Origin: Mycobacterium bourgelatii
GTDB lineage: Bacteria; Actinomycetota; Actinomycetes; Mycobacteriales; Mycobacteriaceae
Direction: 5' to 3'
Length of the DNA: 64,000 bases
Assembly: GCF_010723575.1 (NCBI RefSeq)
Contig: NZ_BLKZ01000001.1
Span: 4,650,001-4,714,000 of the forward strand
Position numbers and translations under genes: made by a program. The notes under the pieces were generated by a model that had not been told where the DNA came from, did not search any database, and saw only the letters and a program-made list of their open reading frames with translations. Below, piece after piece: positions 1 to 17,044 of the stretch. The first letter of the stretch is position 1; each line of letters starts with the position of its first letter.

Positions 1-3309
<3,309 letters not shown>

Positions 3310-3509
3310 AATCGCCTCGGTATCGAGGAGAATTCACAATCAGAGAAATCTGACCTAACAAAAAGACACCAATACTGGCATCTGAAAAAACGACTACACC
3401 CACACACGGGGAGTGCTAGGTGCAGTCAAAAAACAACAAACAAAAACACCAAACACACTATTGAGTTCTCAAACAACACTTGTTCCGCCCGCTTTGGGGC
3501 AACCCTGCC
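3310..3509 (-). promoter_or_regulatory. rrn leader with antitermination (Box A-like) region
   Basis: This is the transcribed leader between the PCL1-type promoter and 16S. On the minus strand, TTGTTTGAGAACTCAATAG followed by TGTGTTTGGTG (about 3447-3478) matches the conserved mycobacterial Box A/Box C antitermination block. It is preceded by a GC-rich stretch that could form Box B. The leader is AT-rich compared with the surrounding genome, as expected for the RNase III-processed stem flanking 16S. Confidence 0.75.
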
Positions 3510-3539
3510 AGCTTAATACAGATCCGGCAGGAAAGTCAA
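3510..3539 (-). promoter_or_regulatory. rrn PCL1-type sigma-A promoter
   Basis: On the minus strand, -35 TTGACT (3534-3539) and -10 TAAGCT (3510-3515) are separated by 18 bases, followed by GGCAGGGTTGCCCC. This layout resembles the conserved PCL1 promoter of mycobacterial rrnA operons. Transcription should start near 3503. I saw no convincing second (P1) promoter between this site and the murA stop codon. Confidence 0.8.
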
Positions 3540-3596
3540 CTCCCGGTTTCGGTCCTCTTTGTCTTGAGGTCCGCGCCTGATTGGCGTTGACGTTGC

Positions 3597-4850
3597 TTAG
3601 TGTACCCGCTCGATCTCCGCTCCCAAAATCCGCAGGTTCTCGACGAATAATGGGTAGCCGCGGTCGATGTGGAAGACGTCGTGGACCTCCGTATCGCCGT
3701 CTGCCACAAGGCCGGCCAGCACCAGGCCGGCGCCGGCTCGGATGTCCGAACACCACACCGGAGCGCTCGACAGTTGAGGCAGTCCGCGCACCACCGCGTG
3801 GTGTCCGTCGGTGCGGGCATCGGCACCCAGTCGGATCATCTCCTCGACGAACCGGAACCGGGCTTCGAACACGTTCTCGGTGATCATCGAAGTGCCGTCG
3901 GCAATTGATGCCAGCGCGATCGCCATGGGTTGCAAATCCGTCGGGAATCCGGGGAAAGGCAGCGTCGCGACGTTGACCGCCTTGGGCCGCTCGTATTGGG
4001 CGACGCGGAAACTGTCGTCGGTTTGGGTGACGGTGGCACCCGCGTCGTGCAGCTTGTGCAGCACCAACTGCAGATGCGACGGATCTATTCCCGTCACTGT
4101 GATGTCGCCGCGCGTCATGGCGGCCGCGATACCCCACGTCGCAGCGACGATGCGGTCCCCGATCACTCGGTGCTCGGTCGGGTACAGCCGCGGGACGCCG
4201 GTGATCGTCATCGTCGGCGAGCCGGCACCCTCGACCTGCGCGCCCATCTGGTTCAACATCGTGCACAGGTCCACGACATCGGGCTCGCGCGCCGCGTTGT
4301 GGATGGTCGTGACGCCCTCGGCGAGGACCGCGGCCATCAGGATGTTCTCCGTAGCTCCCACCGAGGGGAACTCCAATTGAATCTCGGCACCCCGCAACGT
4401 ATCGGCATAAGCAACTACACAGCCGTGCTCGATGTTGCACGTCGCACCGAGCTGCCGCAGGCCCGCTTGGTGCATGTCTAGCGGGCGCGACCCGATCGCA
4501 TCGCCGCCGGGCAGTGCGACCCTGGCCTTCTTGCAGCGCCCGACCAGCGGGCCCAGGACACACACCGACGCGCGGAACTGCCGCACCGCCGCGAAGTCGG
4601 CGTCGTACTTGGGTTCGTCGGGTGAGGTGATGCGGGCCACATCACCGTCGAGCTCCACCGTCGCGCCCAGGCCACGCAGCACCTCGGCCATCAACGGCAC
4701 GTCGAGGATGTCGGGGCAGTTGGTGATAGTGCTGGTGCCCTCGGCCAGCAATGTCGCCGCCATCAGCTTGAGGACGCTGTTCTTGGCACCTCCGACGGCG
4801 ACTTCGCCTGACAACCGGTTGCCACCAGTTACCACGAATCGCTCCGCCAC
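3597..4850 (-). CDS. murA: UDP-N-acetylglucosamine 1-carboxyvinyltransferase MurA
   Basis: MurA transfers enolpyruvate from PEP to UDP-GlcNAc, the first committed step of peptidoglycan synthesis, in the cytosol. The 417-residue length is normal for the family. The N-terminus has the GGNRLSGEV and [13 protein letters not shown] substrate-binding motifs. The catalytic loop reads [16 protein letters not shown] with Asp117 where most bacteria have the fosfomycin-alkylated Cys115. This known mycobacterial substitution confers intrinsic fosfomycin resistance. The gene lies directly upstream of the rRNA operon on the same strand and diverges from the cobalamin adenosyltransferase gene across about 70 bases. 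Confidence 0.97.
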   Translation of the reverse strand: MAERFVVTGGNRLSGEVAVGGAKNSVLKLMAATLLAEGTSTITNCPDILDVPLMAEVLRGLGATVELDGDVARITSPDEPKYDADFAAVRQFRASVCVLGPLVGRCKKARVALPGGDAIGSRPLDMHQAGLRQLGATCNIEHGCVVAYADTLRGAEIQLEFPSVGATENILMAAVLAEGVTTIHNAAREPDVVDLCTMLNQMGAQVEGAGSPTMTITGVPRLYPTEHRVIGDRIVAATWGIAAAMTRGDITVTGIDPSHLQLVLHKLHDAGATVTQTDDSFRVAQYERPKAVNVATLPFPGFPTDLQPMAIALASIADGTSMITENVFEARFRFVEEMIRLGADARTDGHHAVVRGLPQLSSAPVWCSDIRAGAGLVLAGLVADGDTEVHDVFHIDRGYPLFVENLRILGAEIERVH

Positions 4851-4922
4851 CCGGGTCAGTCTAGTGAAGGGCTATCGGCTTGTCAGTCAGCTGACTCGGT
4901 TCCGCCGGGTACGGTTTTGGGC

Positions 4923-5504
4923 ATGGCTGTCCACCTGACCCGCATATATACCCGGACCGGCGACGACGGGACCACCGGATTGAGTGATTTCTCGCGGGTG
5001 TCCAAGACTGACGAGCGGTTGGTGGCGTACGCGGACTGCGACGAGGCCAACTCCGCGATCGGCGTCGCCCTTGCCCTGGGCGGGCCGGACGAGCAGATCG
5101 CGGCTGTGCTCCGGCAGATCCAAAATGATCTGTTCGACGCGGGCGCGGACTTGTCCACCCCGGTGGTGGAGAACCCCGAGCATCCCCCGCTTCGTATCAC
5201 GCAGGCCTATATCGATCGCCTCGAAAAATGGTGTGACAGCTACAACGAGCCGCTGCCGGCACTGAATTCTTTTGTGTTGCCGGGTGGTTCACCGCTGTCG
5301 GCGCTGTTGCACGTCGCGCGTACCGTGGTGCGCCGAGCCGAGCGCTCGGCGTGGGCCGCCGTGGACGCCCATCGCGAGGGCGTCAGCGTGCTGCCCGCGA
5401 AATACCTCAACCGACTGTCGGACCTGCTGTTCATCCTCGCGCGCGTGGCCAACCCCGATGGTGACGTGAAGTGGAAGCCGGGCGGCGGTCGCGGCGCAAG
5501 CTAG
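4923..5504 (+). CDS. PduO-type cob(I)alamin adenosyltransferase
   Basis: The enzyme transfers the adenosyl group of ATP to cob(I)alamin to make coenzyme B12, used for example by methylmalonyl-CoA mutase. The N-terminal TRIYTRTGDDGTTGL is the ATP-binding signature of the PduO family, and the C-terminal half has conserved RRAERSAW and LNRLSDLLFILAR helices. At 193 residues it has normal length and equals the Rv1314c product. The ATG at 4923 is preferred over an in-frame TTG six bases upstream. It stands alone on the plus strand, convergent with the DUF2550 gene only 14 bases downstream. Confidence 0.92.
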   Translation: MAVHLTRIYTRTGDDGTTGLSDFSRVSKTDERLVAYADCDEANSAIGVALALGGPDEQIAAVLRQIQNDLFDAGADLSTPVVENPEHPPLRITQAYIDRLEKWCDSYNEPLPALNSFVLPGGSPLSALLHVARTVVRRAERSAWAAVDAHREGVSVLPAKYLNRLSDLLFILARVANPDGDVKWKPGGGRGAS

Positions 5505-5518
5505 GCGCACTACCGCCG

Positions 5519-5962
5519 TCAGACCCGGCGCCGGCGCGAACGTGGCGACGGACGGGACTCCAGCCAGGACTGAAACGCGGTCAACGCCCCTCTGTCCAAG
5601 GCGATTTCGTACCCCGTGCGGCGGTCCTGCGTGGTGTCGCGCAGCTCCAGAACGACGATCTCGTCGGTCATGATGTCGTATTCGTCGCCGCGTGGCCCGC
5701 GCCTGCCCACGACCTCCAACCCACGCCTGCTGAGCCGGCGATCCGGCCACAAGCGCAAGCTGGACAACCGGTAGAAAGCCGCTTCGCCGCCGCGGTAACG
5801 GATTACACCGTGACGCCAGCCATGACCGCCGACGGCGGGGATGTCGCGCATGATGCCCGCCGTTCCGCCCTGGCGCAGCTTCCACAACCGATAGCTGAGC
5901 GCCAGTACCGCAAGGCCCAGCACCATGACGAGCACGGCCATAGCGATAATGGGCGCGCTCAT
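5519..5962 (-). CDS. DUF2550 single-pass membrane protein (Rv1312-like)
   Basis: This 147-residue protein has one N-terminal membrane helix (about residues 4-24) followed by a basic soluble domain ending in an Arg-rich tail (SPRSRRRRV). It belongs to the actinobacterial DUF2550 family, which has no known biochemical function. It lies 7 bases downstream of atpC on the same strand and is probably the last gene of the ATP synthase transcript, as in M. tuberculosis. That position suggests, but does not show, a link to membrane energetics. Confidence 0.88.
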   Translation of the reverse strand: MSAPIIAMAVLVMVLGLAVLALSYRLWKLRQGGTAGIMRDIPAVGGHGWRHGVIRYRGGEAAFYRLSSLRLWPDRRLSRRGLEVVGRRGPRGDEYDIMTDEIVVLELRDTTQDRRTGYEIALDRGALTAFQSWLESRPSPRSRRRRV

Positions 5963-5969
5963 CGGACTG

Positions 5970-6335
5970 TTAGTCGATCACGCCGAGAGCGCGCAATCTC
6001 GCGCGCCCCCGAGCGGCCGTCTTCGGGTCGTCGGACTCGGCATCCTGCCTGGCTGCGCTCTCGTCGATGTCCTTCTCGAACTCGGCTGACTCAGCAAGCA
6101 CGCTGATGCCGTCTTCGGTGACCGTCAAGAAGCCACCATCGACCGCGATGCGCAGGTCCTCTCCGTCTTCCCGTTCGACGCGCACCATGGCGTCGTCGAC
6201 CAACTGCGCCACCAACGGAATGTGGTTGGGGAGGATGCCGATCTCACCAACGGTGGTGCGAGTGAACAGGAACGTCGCCTCGCCCGACCAAATCTGGCGG
6301 TCGACCGCGACGATCTGAACGTTCAATACGGCCAT
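5970..6335 (-). CDS. atpC: ATP synthase F1 subunit epsilon
   Basis: Epsilon is part of the central stalk and couples proton flow in Fo to catalysis in F1. The 121 residues show the family beta-sandwich with [16 protein letters not shown] near residues 30-45. A short C-terminal helical region containing [10 protein letters not shown] is shorter than in E. coli, as is normal for mycobacteria. It is the last structural subunit of the operon, 45 bases after atpD. Confidence 0.97.
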   Translation of the reverse strand: MAVLNVQIVAVDRQIWSGEATFLFTRTTVGEIGILPNHIPLVAQLVDDAMVRVEREDGEDLRIAVDGGFLTVTEDGISVLAESAEFEKDIDESAARQDAESDDPKTAARGRARLRALGVID

Positions 6336-6380
6336 GTCACAACACCTCCGCTGCGCGCCGGGTCAGGTAGCCGTGCCCGA

Positions 6381-7859
<1,479 letters not shown>

Positions 7860-8780
7860 CTATTTGGAGGCGTCGGCGAGCGCGTTTGCGCCACCGACGA
7901 TTTCGCTGATCTCTTGGGTGATCTGGGCCTGCCGCTCGCGGTTCGCTTGCAGCGTCAGGTCCTTGATCAAATCGTCGGCGTTATCGGTCGCCGACTTCAT
8001 GGCGCGTTGGCGCGAGGCCAGTTCTGATGCCGCAGATTCCAGCAGTGCGGCGTACACCCGCGTCGTCAGGTAGCGCGGCAACAAGGCCTCGAACAACGTC
8101 GTCGCGTCCGGCTCAAAGGAGTACAGGGTATGCGGACCGGTTTCTTCTTCCTCGACGTACTCCACGACCAACGGCGCGATCCGGTGCGCCACGGCTTGCT
8201 GCGACATCATCGACTTGAATTCCGAGTAGACAATGTGCAATTCGTCGACGCCCTCTACCCCGTCGGCGTTGTCGTCGTCGTCATCTCGGCCCGCCATGAA
8301 GGTGGTGACCAGAGTGTCGGCGATTTCCGACGCGTTCTCGGGCTGGGGTTGCTCGGAGAAACCCGTCCAAGCCTGCTTGATGTCCCAGTGCCGGAATGAG
8401 AAGTAGTTCTGGGCCTTGCGGCCGACCGTGTACAGAACCGGCTCCTTGCCTTCCTCCCGCAGCAGGGAGAACAACTCCTCCGACCGGCGGAAGATGCTGG
8501 AGTTGTAGGCGCCGCACAGACCGCGGTCCGAGGACACCACCAGAACGCCCGCCCGCGTCGGGTTTTCGCGTTCGACGAGCAATGGATGGTCCAGCGCCGC
8601 CTCTGCGGACAGGGTCAGCAACGTCGAGGTGAGCAGGAAGTTGTAGGGCCGTGCGGCTTCCAGCCGAGCCTGAGCTTTGCCGATGCGCGAGGTCGCGATC
8701 AGTTCCTGGGCCTTGGTGATCTTCTTGATCGAGCCCGCCGACCGAATCCGGCCACGAAGTTCACGAAGTGTGGCAGCCAT
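7860..8780 (-). CDS. atpG: ATP synthase F1 subunit gamma
   Basis: Gamma forms the rotating central shaft of F1. The 306 residues start with the conserved [24 protein letters not shown] and end with the paired C-terminal helix ([16 protein letters not shown]). Around residues 164-178 there is an acidic insertion ([14 protein letters not shown]) where non-mycobacterial gammas lack sequence. This is the mycobacterial gamma loop, implicated in restricting ATP hydrolysis. The Asp run here looks extended, and comparison with other species would show how variable it is. Confidence 0.97.
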   Translation of the reverse strand: MAATLRELRGRIRSAGSIKKITKAQELIATSRIGKAQARLEAARPYNFLLTSTLLTLSAEAALDHPLLVERENPTRAGVLVVSSDRGLCGAYNSSIFRRSEELFSLLREEGKEPVLYTVGRKAQNYFSFRHWDIKQAWTGFSEQPQPENASEIADTLVTTFMAGRDDDDDNADGVEGVDELHIVYSEFKSMMSQQAVAHRIAPLVVEYVEEEETGPHTLYSFEPDATTLFEALLPRYLTTRVYAALLESAASELASRQRAMKSATDNADDLIKDLTLQANRERQAQITQEISEIVGGANALADASK

Positions 8781-8786
8781 TTTTAG

Positions 8787-10451
<1,665 letters not shown>

Positions 10452-10502
10452 GGCTTTTCGTCTTCCTATTTCGGAGTTTGTGGTGACTAGTTGGTATTGG
10501 GG

Positions 10503-11861
10503 TTAGTCGGGCAACTGGGCTTCGGCGGCGGCCAAGCGTGACTTCAACGTGCCGTCGATCACCTCGTCGCCCACCGAAATCAGAAGGCCGCCAAGCACAT
10601 CGGCATCCACCTGAAGCTGCACCGCCACCGGATGCCCGTAGATGCGGCTCAGCACCTCGCCAAGACGGGTGCGTTGCGCATCGCTGAGTTCGGCGGCCGC
10701 GCTGACCTGGGCGACGATCTCGCCGCGGCGCGCTACGGCGACTTCTGCCAGGAACAAGATGGCTTCATTCGCCGGCTGGTGACCCCTCAACAGCTCGACC
10801 GTGTGGGACAGCAATGCCGCGGCGATCTTGTTAACGTCGCCGCTGGCGCTGTCGAGCACGTTGCGTAGCAATTCGACGCGGCGCTCGGCCGGGGTGGTCT
10901 GGTCGCCCAGCAGGATGGCCAGGCGCGGCTGCGTGTCGACGATGCGCGAGAAACGGAACAGCTGGTCCTCGACCTCGTCGACCCGATCCTGGCGTTGGGC
11001 GACCTCTAGCAGCGCTTGTCGCGAGACGTGCTCGAGGGCATCGATCAGATCGCCGTTAGCCGACCAACGCTCGGAAACCGCTGTCTTGAGGATGTCGAGC
11101 GTGGAATCGGCAACCTTGCCCGATACCAGGCGCTCGATGAGTTTGACTCGCGGCGAGGCCTCTTCGGCAGGCGTGGTGAGGTACCGCGTCACGACAACTT
11201 CGCGGTTCAGCATCGCCGCGACCGAAACCAGCTCGTCGGCCAGCTTTTCCAGCGCAGACTCGTCGAGATCTTTGGCGATGGTGTCGAACCGGTCGACGAG
11301 GTTACCCAGAGCGCGCCGACTCGCAGAGCGCATTCTTGCCAGCACGGGTGACTCGACGTCGGACGGCTCGGGCGCCATGTCGTCCAGCTCATCGAGGAAC
11401 CGGTCCACGGTGGCCGAACGCCGTTCCTCGTCGGCCACGTAGTCGCGCACCAATTCCTTTGCCTGGCGCACGGATTCGTGGCCCAGCTCCAGCCGGAGCT
11501 GACGAGTCATCTGGATCCGGAGCAGTTCCACCTGGCGCACGCCCTGTGCCTTGATGCGTTCCGCGTCAGACTCAGCCTGCGCCTGTAGCTGCTCGGAAAT
11601 CCGCTCGGAGTCGGCCTTGGCCTCTTCGACGAGGCGCTCCGCCTCTTCCTTTGCCCGTTGGACGGCTTGGCTGTGCGCTGTGGTCGACTCGGTCAGCCGC
11701 TTGGTGGCCTTCAGCGAATCTTCCAACTGCCGACGCACCATCTCCTGCCGGTCAGACATCAAGCGACGCACCGGCGGAACGACATACCGCACAACCAGCA
11801 GCACGATGAGCGCAAATCCGATTAGTTGGCCAATAAAAGTAGGCCCGATAATATTAGGCAT
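10503..11861 (-). CDS. atpFH: ATP synthase subunit b-delta fusion
   Basis: This 452-residue protein is the fused peripheral-stalk subunit peculiar to mycobacteria and relatives. It has an N-terminal membrane helix (about residues 5-28, [20 protein letters not shown]). A long Glu/Lys/Arg-rich coiled coil of the b type follows, then a C-terminal delta (OSCP) domain from about residue 270. I chose the ATG at 11861 ([11 protein letters not shown]) because the longer frame to 11948 would run deep into atpF. Only 4 bases separate it from the atpF stop codon. M. tuberculosis Rv1307 has the same architecture. Confidence 0.96.
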   Translation of the reverse strand: MPNIIGPTFIGQLIGFALIVLLVVRYVVPPVRRLMSDRQEMVRRQLEDSLKATKRLTESTTAHSQAVQRAKEEAERLVEEAKADSERISEQLQAQAESDAERIKAQGVRQVELLRIQMTRQLRLELGHESVRQAKELVRDYVADEERRSATVDRFLDELDDMAPEPSDVESPVLARMRSASRRALGNLVDRFDTIAKDLDESALEKLADELVSVAAMLNREVVVTRYLTTPAEEASPRVKLIERLVSGKVADSTLDILKTAVSERWSANGDLIDALEHVSRQALLEVAQRQDRVDEVEDQLFRFSRIVDTQPRLAILLGDQTTPAERRVELLRNVLDSASGDVNKIAAALLSHTVELLRGHQPANEAILFLAEVAVARRGEIVAQVSAAAELSDAQRTRLGEVLSRIYGHPVAVQLQVDADVLGGLLISVGDEVIDGTLKSRLAAAEAQLPD

Positions 11862-11865
11862 CGTG

Positions 11866-12384
11866 CTACCTAGTCGTACCTGACGGGGCGACGTCGACTC
11901 CGAGGATTCGACTGGCCAGCGTGGCCGACATGGTTCCGACGTTGGCACGCAAGTCCATTTCGACGGAGTCCCTTTCCCGCTTCAATTGCTCGTTGGCCGT
12001 TGCCAATGTCGATGCCACTTCCTGCTCCGCCCGGGAGCGCGCCTGCTCGATCACCTTGCGACCCTCGGTCCGGGCGTTGTCGCGGAACGTACCCGCCTGA
12101 GCTCGGGCTTCCTTCATGGCTGCTTCGTAGTCGGACTCCGCGGCGGCGAACTGATCGGACGCCTTCTTGCTGTCCGAGACCGTCTTGGCAACCATGGCAT
12201 CGCGTTCCCGCAGCACCCGCAGGATCGGTGGCACCACCCAGGTGCTGATGACGCCGAGCACGACCAGGAAGATCGCCAGCACAAAGAAGAACGTGGCGTC
12301 GGGAATGAGGAAGTTCTTCTGGCCTTCCGCTAGGACGTCAACAGCCGAAGCAAGACCGCGCACTTCGCCTTCAGGACCCATCAC
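11866..12384 (-). CDS. atpF: ATP synthase Fo subunit b
   Basis: This 172-residue peripheral-stalk subunit has one N-terminal membrane helix (about residues 28-50, [18 protein letters not shown]) and a long amphipathic coiled coil. It pairs with the b-type part of the b-delta fusion encoded immediately downstream, so the stalk is a heterodimer. The start could be either of two adjacent Met codons. It sits 6 bases after atpE. Confidence 0.95.
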   Translation of the reverse strand: MMGPEGEVRGLASAVDVLAEGQKNFLIPDATFFFVLAIFLVVLGVISTWVVPPILRVLRERDAMVAKTVSDSKKASDQFAAAESDYEAAMKEARAQAGTFRDNARTEGRKVIEQARSRAEQEVASTLATANEQLKRERDSVEMDLRANVGTMSATLASRILGVDVAPSGTTR

Positions 12385-12390
12385 TACGAA

Positions 12391-13430
<1,040 letters not shown>

Positions 13431-13438
<8 letters not shown>

Positions 13439-13889
13439 CGCTGCTGCGTCCCTCCGTCCCTACCGCTTCCGCTGCCGGTCGCCCCGTTCGCAGTTTCTTC
13501 CAGACCGGCAATGCGGTCGCTGCCACTAGTAACACCTGGAAGAGTGCCAGTCCAAACATCACGCCCAATCCGGAAGGCCGGAAGATGTAGGCGATGACCA
13601 ACGCGATGACGGTGATAATCGCGAGCCGCGACGCCGAGTTCAGAGCCATCGTGCTTTTCAACGGATGGTCTTTCGCGGTAATCGAGGTTACCGACCGCCG
13701 CACCAGGAGCGCGTTGAGCAAACCCAGCAGCATCCCGAGGCCGAAGAACGCACCGATCTTCACTTGACCATTCAGTCCGGTGAGGAGCAGCGCCACCGCC
13801 GTCACGCCAGCGCTGATGACCAGCAGAAGAACTGGACGAAAAGCAACGGACGGAAACACCAACGGCGCGTCCTGCGCTGGTGTCGTCAC
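13431..13889 (-). CDS. AtpI-like membrane protein heading the ATP synthase operon (Rv1303-like)
   Basis: This 152-residue protein has about four predicted membrane helices (near 19-36, 45-63, 88-107 and 111-128) and a charged C-terminal tail. It overlaps atpB by 8 bases. Position and topology match the ATP synthase protein I (AtpI/UncI) place, where the protein assists c-ring assembly in other bacteria. Sequence similarity to enterobacterial AtpI is low, so the role is inferred from position. The M. tuberculosis counterpart is Rv1303. Confidence 0.85.
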
Positions 13890-14177
13890 TGCGGTACCTC
13901 AATCCGGGGTTGATGTCGTGGGAAACACTCGACTGACTGTTTTGTAGCCCGCCGAGCGTATCGCAAGGCTCATGGCGGAATCACCCAAGGGGTCACTCCC
14001 TGTGTCGGTCTTTTATCGGCACGCTCGAATGTGCATCCGACGGGCCGGGGGGCCGGCAACCCGCGAAGTTTATTTCGGGGTTCTACCAGCACCGTACCAC
14101 ACGAAATGTGCTACTACTACTGGCTGTCGTAGGCTCCGCCGGACGGGTTCCGATCAGCCCTCGGCTAGTCCCCTCGG
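13890..14177. other. Intergenic region upstream of the ATP synthase operon
   Basis: The 288 bases between wecA and the AtpI-like gene hold no convincing gene. They must contain the main atp operon promoter if that is separate from wecA, but I could not pick -10/-35 boxes with confidence. At the wecA end a perfect 13-base unit (CCCTCGGCTAGTC) is repeated in tandem at 14158-14170 and 14171-14183, and the second copy contains the wecA stop codon. Confidence 0.6.
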
Positions 14178-15377
14178 CTAGTCGTAGTCGAGGTACTCGT
14201 CGTCCTCTTCATCGCGGCGCAAGAGAGGTATCACCGTCGCGACCCCGGCCACGAAAATCGCGCCGAGCATCACCGCCCCCGTATGTCGGGGGTCGAAAAA
14301 GATCGTGCTGGCGGCACCGAAGGCCACGATGCCCACCCAGAGATAAATCAGCAGCACCACCCGACGATGCGAATGCCCGATCTGCAGCAATCGGTGGTGC
14401 AGATGCATTTTGTCCGGGGTGAAGGCGCTACGGCCGGCCCGGGTGCGACGAACGATGGCCAGCAGCAGGTCGAGCATCGGCACGAACATGACCGCTATCA
14501 CCAGTAGGAACGGCGACAGCAGAGCAAACACGTCGCGAGCGCCGTAGGCGTTCTGCGAGACGGGACCGGCGGCGGTGGTCGACGCCGCAGCGAGCATCAG
14601 GCCGATGAGCATCGATCCGGAGTCACCCATGAAGATCTTGGCCCGGTGGAAGTTGTGCGGCAAAAAGCCGAGGCAGGCGCCCGCGAGCACCACCGAAATC
14701 ACTGCGGGCGGATAAAACAGCACGTCACCGCCATGATCGCGGAGCAGACCGACCGAGAACATGCAGATGGCCAGTGCCGTGATGAGGCCAAGTCCGGCGG
14801 CAAGGCCGTCGAGTCCGTCGACGAAGTTCATTGCGTTGACGATCGAAACCGTCAGCGCCAAGGTGAGCAGGATCGACGAGGCCTGGTCCAACACGATGGT
14901 TCCGACGCCGCCGAAGGGGATGTAGAGCACGCTCCAGGCAACGCCCATGGTGACCAGCACGCTGGCCGCCGTAATCTGGCCAGCAAACTTTGTCAGGGCG
15001 TCTAGCCCCCACCGGTCATCGATCAGCCCGATGCCCATGATGACCGCTCCGGCCACCAGCACGGCGGGCATGCCGGTTGAGTAGACGAAGCCGCGCGTGA
15101 GCGCCGGAAGCTGCGATGCGAGAAACACCGCCGAGACGACGCCGAGGAACATGGCCAGCCCACCCATCCGCGGGGTCGGCGTGACGTGCACATCCCGTTC
15201 TCGTGGGTAGGCCACCGCACCCAGTCGGGTGGCAAGGACGCGCACCGGTCCGGTGGCGAAATACGTGATGATGGCGGCGGTCAGGCCGACGAGGGCCAGT
15301 TCGCGCAGTGGGACACCGGCGCTGCGATCGTTGAGTGCTAGCAAGCCACCGGCAAGGCTGGCCACGTCGCTGGACAC
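14178..15377 (-). CDS. wecA: Decaprenyl-phosphate GlcNAc-1-phosphate transferase WecA (Rfe)
   Basis: This integral membrane enzyme transfers GlcNAc-1-phosphate to decaprenyl phosphate, starting the linker that joins arabinogalactan to peptidoglycan. The 399 residues show family motifs in order: TPRMGGLAMF, the Asp-Asp pair in GIGLIDDRWGLD, NAMNFVDGLDGLAAG, HRAKIFMGDSGSM and the cytosolic HLHHRLL. About eleven membrane helices are spread along the chain, and the C-terminus is acidic (RRDEEDDEYLDYD). It matches Rv1302 in sequence character and location. Confidence 0.95.
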   Translation of the reverse strand: MSSDVASLAGGLLALNDRSAGVPLRELALVGLTAAIITYFATGPVRVLATRLGAVAYPRERDVHVTPTPRMGGLAMFLGVVSAVFLASQLPALTRGFVYSTGMPAVLVAGAVIMGIGLIDDRWGLDALTKFAGQITAASVLVTMGVAWSVLYIPFGGVGTIVLDQASSILLTLALTVSIVNAMNFVDGLDGLAAGLGLITALAICMFSVGLLRDHGGDVLFYPPAVISVVLAGACLGFLPHNFHRAKIFMGDSGSMLIGLMLAAASTTAAGPVSQNAYGARDVFALLSPFLLVIAVMFVPMLDLLLAIVRRTRAGRSAFTPDKMHLHHRLLQIGHSHRRVVLLIYLWVGIVAFGAASTIFFDPRHTGAVMLGAIFVAGVATVIPLLRRDEEDDEYLDYD

Positions 15378-15512
15378 CTCGAGACCCTACTTCACCAACC
15401 TGAGAGGTCTGCCTGCGGATGGGCACCGAGCGGCGCGTGCCGCGCCGGCTTCGAGCCTTTCACAGGAGCCACACCTGTCCCGTGAGCCGGGCAGCAAGTG
15501 ACTTCGAAATAC

Positions 15513-15530
15513 GCTATCGCCGGCGATAGC
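15513..15530. repeat. 18-bp perfect palindrome between sua5 and wecA
   Basis: GCTATCGCCGGCGATAGC is perfectly self-complementary over 18 bases. It lies 17 bases after the sua5 stop and 136 bases before the wecA start. It could form a terminator-like cruciform or stem without a U tract, or be a protein-binding operator. The sequence does not decide between these. Confidence 0.7.
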
Positions 15531-15546
15531 ACCGGCGTAACTGCGC

Positions 15547-16200
15547 CTAGGCGATCAAACTCTCGGCATCCACGCCGAGGACCGACGCGATCTGCTCGGC
15601 GCTCACCGGTCCCGGCCGCAGGATGCGCGGGGTGGCGCCGGTCAAGTCGACGATCGTCGACGCTGCCTGCTGCGCGGAAGGGCCGGCGTCGAGGTAGACG
15701 TCGACACGCTCGCCGAGTTGACGATGCGCCTCGGCGATATCGACCGCGGGCGGTTGACCGGACACGTTGGCGCTGGAGACCGCCATCGGCCCGACCTGTC
15801 GCAGCAACTCAATGGCGACGGGGTGCAACGGCATTCGCAGCATGACAGTGCCGCGTGCATCGCCGAGGTCCCATTGCAACGACGGCGCTTGCACCACCAC
15901 CAGACTGAGCGCGCCGGGCCAGAAGGCTCGGATCAGTTCCCGGGCCCCGTTGGGCATCGAGTAGACCAGGCCCTCGATGGTGTGCCAGGAACCGACCAGC
16001 ACGCCGACGGGCATGTCGCGGCCCCGCCCTTTGGCCGCCAGCAGGGCATTCACGCCAACGCTGTCAAAGGCGTCCGCACCGAGTCCGTAGACGGTGTCCG
16101 TGGGCATGACGACCAGACGTCCGGCCTTGAGCTGCGCCGCGGCGGTCTCGAGGCCGCGCGCACGCTGGTCGGGGTCCGCGCAGTCGAAGATCTCACTCAC
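15547..16200 (-). CDS. sua5: L-threonylcarbamoyladenylate synthase (Sua5/YrdC family)
   Basis: The enzyme makes threonylcarbamoyl-AMP from threonine, bicarbonate and ATP for t6A37 modification of ANN-decoding tRNAs. The 217 residues form a YrdC domain with MPTDTVYGLGADAF near residues 32-45, a KGRGRDMPVGVLV loop, and SSANVSGQPP near 143-152. A short C-terminal extension follows, resembling the Rv1301 form. It overlaps the 3' end of prmC by 8 bases, so expression is probably coupled to release-factor modification. Confidence 0.93.
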   Translation of the reverse strand: MSEIFDCADPDQRARGLETAAAQLKAGRLVVMPTDTVYGLGADAFDSVGVNALLAAKGRGRDMPVGVLVGSWHTIEGLVYSMPNGARELIRAFWPGALSLVVVQAPSLQWDLGDARGTVMLRMPLHPVAIELLRQVGPMAVSSANVSGQPPAVDIAEAHRQLGERVDVYLDAGPSAQQAASTIVDLTGATPRILRPGPVSAEQIASVLGVDAESLIA

Positions 16201-17044
16201 TTGCGCCGCGCCCCCTCCTGGCCGTTACGAATCGCGGTCGTCCGGCGAGATCGCTGCGCGGCACGATGTCCTCGAAAACCGCTGCGCCCTCGAAGCATTC
16301 GACGGTCGACCGGGAGGTGGTGTCATCGTGCTCGATGGCGACCAGGCCACCGGGACGCAGCCAGCGGGCGGCGAGGCGGACGACGGCCGGGATCACCGCC
16401 ATGCCGTCCGCTCCGCCGAAGACGGCGTGGTGCGGATCATGCTGCGCCACTTCGGGTTCGACAAAGGTCCCGTCGGGAACGTAGGGCGGGTTGGCCACGA
16501 CGAGGTCGACCCCGCCGTCTAGATCGGGAAGCAGGTCGGGTTCAGTGACGTCGCCTCGTACTAGCTGCACGCTGCCGCCCGCGGCGTTGCGGCGGGCGTA
16601 CTCGAGGGCGGTGTCGGAATCGTCGATTCCGTAGATTCGAGCCGTCGGCAAATACCTGGCGAGGGCGACCGCCAACGCGCCAGATCCGGTGCATATGTCG
16701 ACGATTACCGGTCGCGCTGGAAGTTGCTGGGCGACAGCCCACTCCAGGATCGCCTCGGTTTCCGGACGGGGGGTGAACACACCGGGGCCGACGTGTAGCA
16801 CGACCGGTCCGAACGAGACCGTTCCGATGAGATGCTGCAACGGAATCCGACGAGCCCGTTGGGCCACCACGTCGCGGTAATGTCCGAAGAAATCCTCGCC
16901 GGGCGCGTCCAGCAAGGTCAACCGACCGCGCTCGGTGCCGGCCAGGTGGGCGGCCAACTGCTCGGCATCGTTGCGCGCAGAGTCGATTCCCGCTTCGGCG
17001 AGCAACGTCGCAGCGGAGTCGATCGCGTGCCGCAGCGAGGTCAT
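16193..17044 (-). CDS. prmC: Peptide chain release factor N5-glutamine methyltransferase
   Basis: PrmC (HemK) methylates the Gln of the GGQ loop of release factors, using S-adenosylmethionine. The 283 residues contain the SAM site [18 protein letters not shown] near residues 114-131 and the catalytic NPPY motif in [11 protein letters not shown] near 183-193. Its start overlaps the prfA stop by 4 bases, placing the modifying enzyme directly behind its substrate. It overlaps sua5 by 8 bases at the other end. Confidence 0.95.
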   Translation of the reverse strand: MTSLRHAIDSAATLLAEAGIDSARNDAEQLAAHLAGTERGRLTLLDAPGEDFFGHYRDVVAQRARRIPLQHLIGTVSFGPVVLHVGPGVFTPRPETEAILEWAVAQQLPARPVIVDICTGSGALAVALARYLPTARIYGIDDSDTALEYARRNAAGGSVQLVRGDVTEPDLLPDLDGGVDLVVANPPYVPDGTFVEPEVAQHDPHHAVFGGADGMAVIPAVVRLAARWLRPGGLVAIEHDDTTSRSTVECFEGAAVFEDIVPRSDLAGRPRFVTARRGRGASE

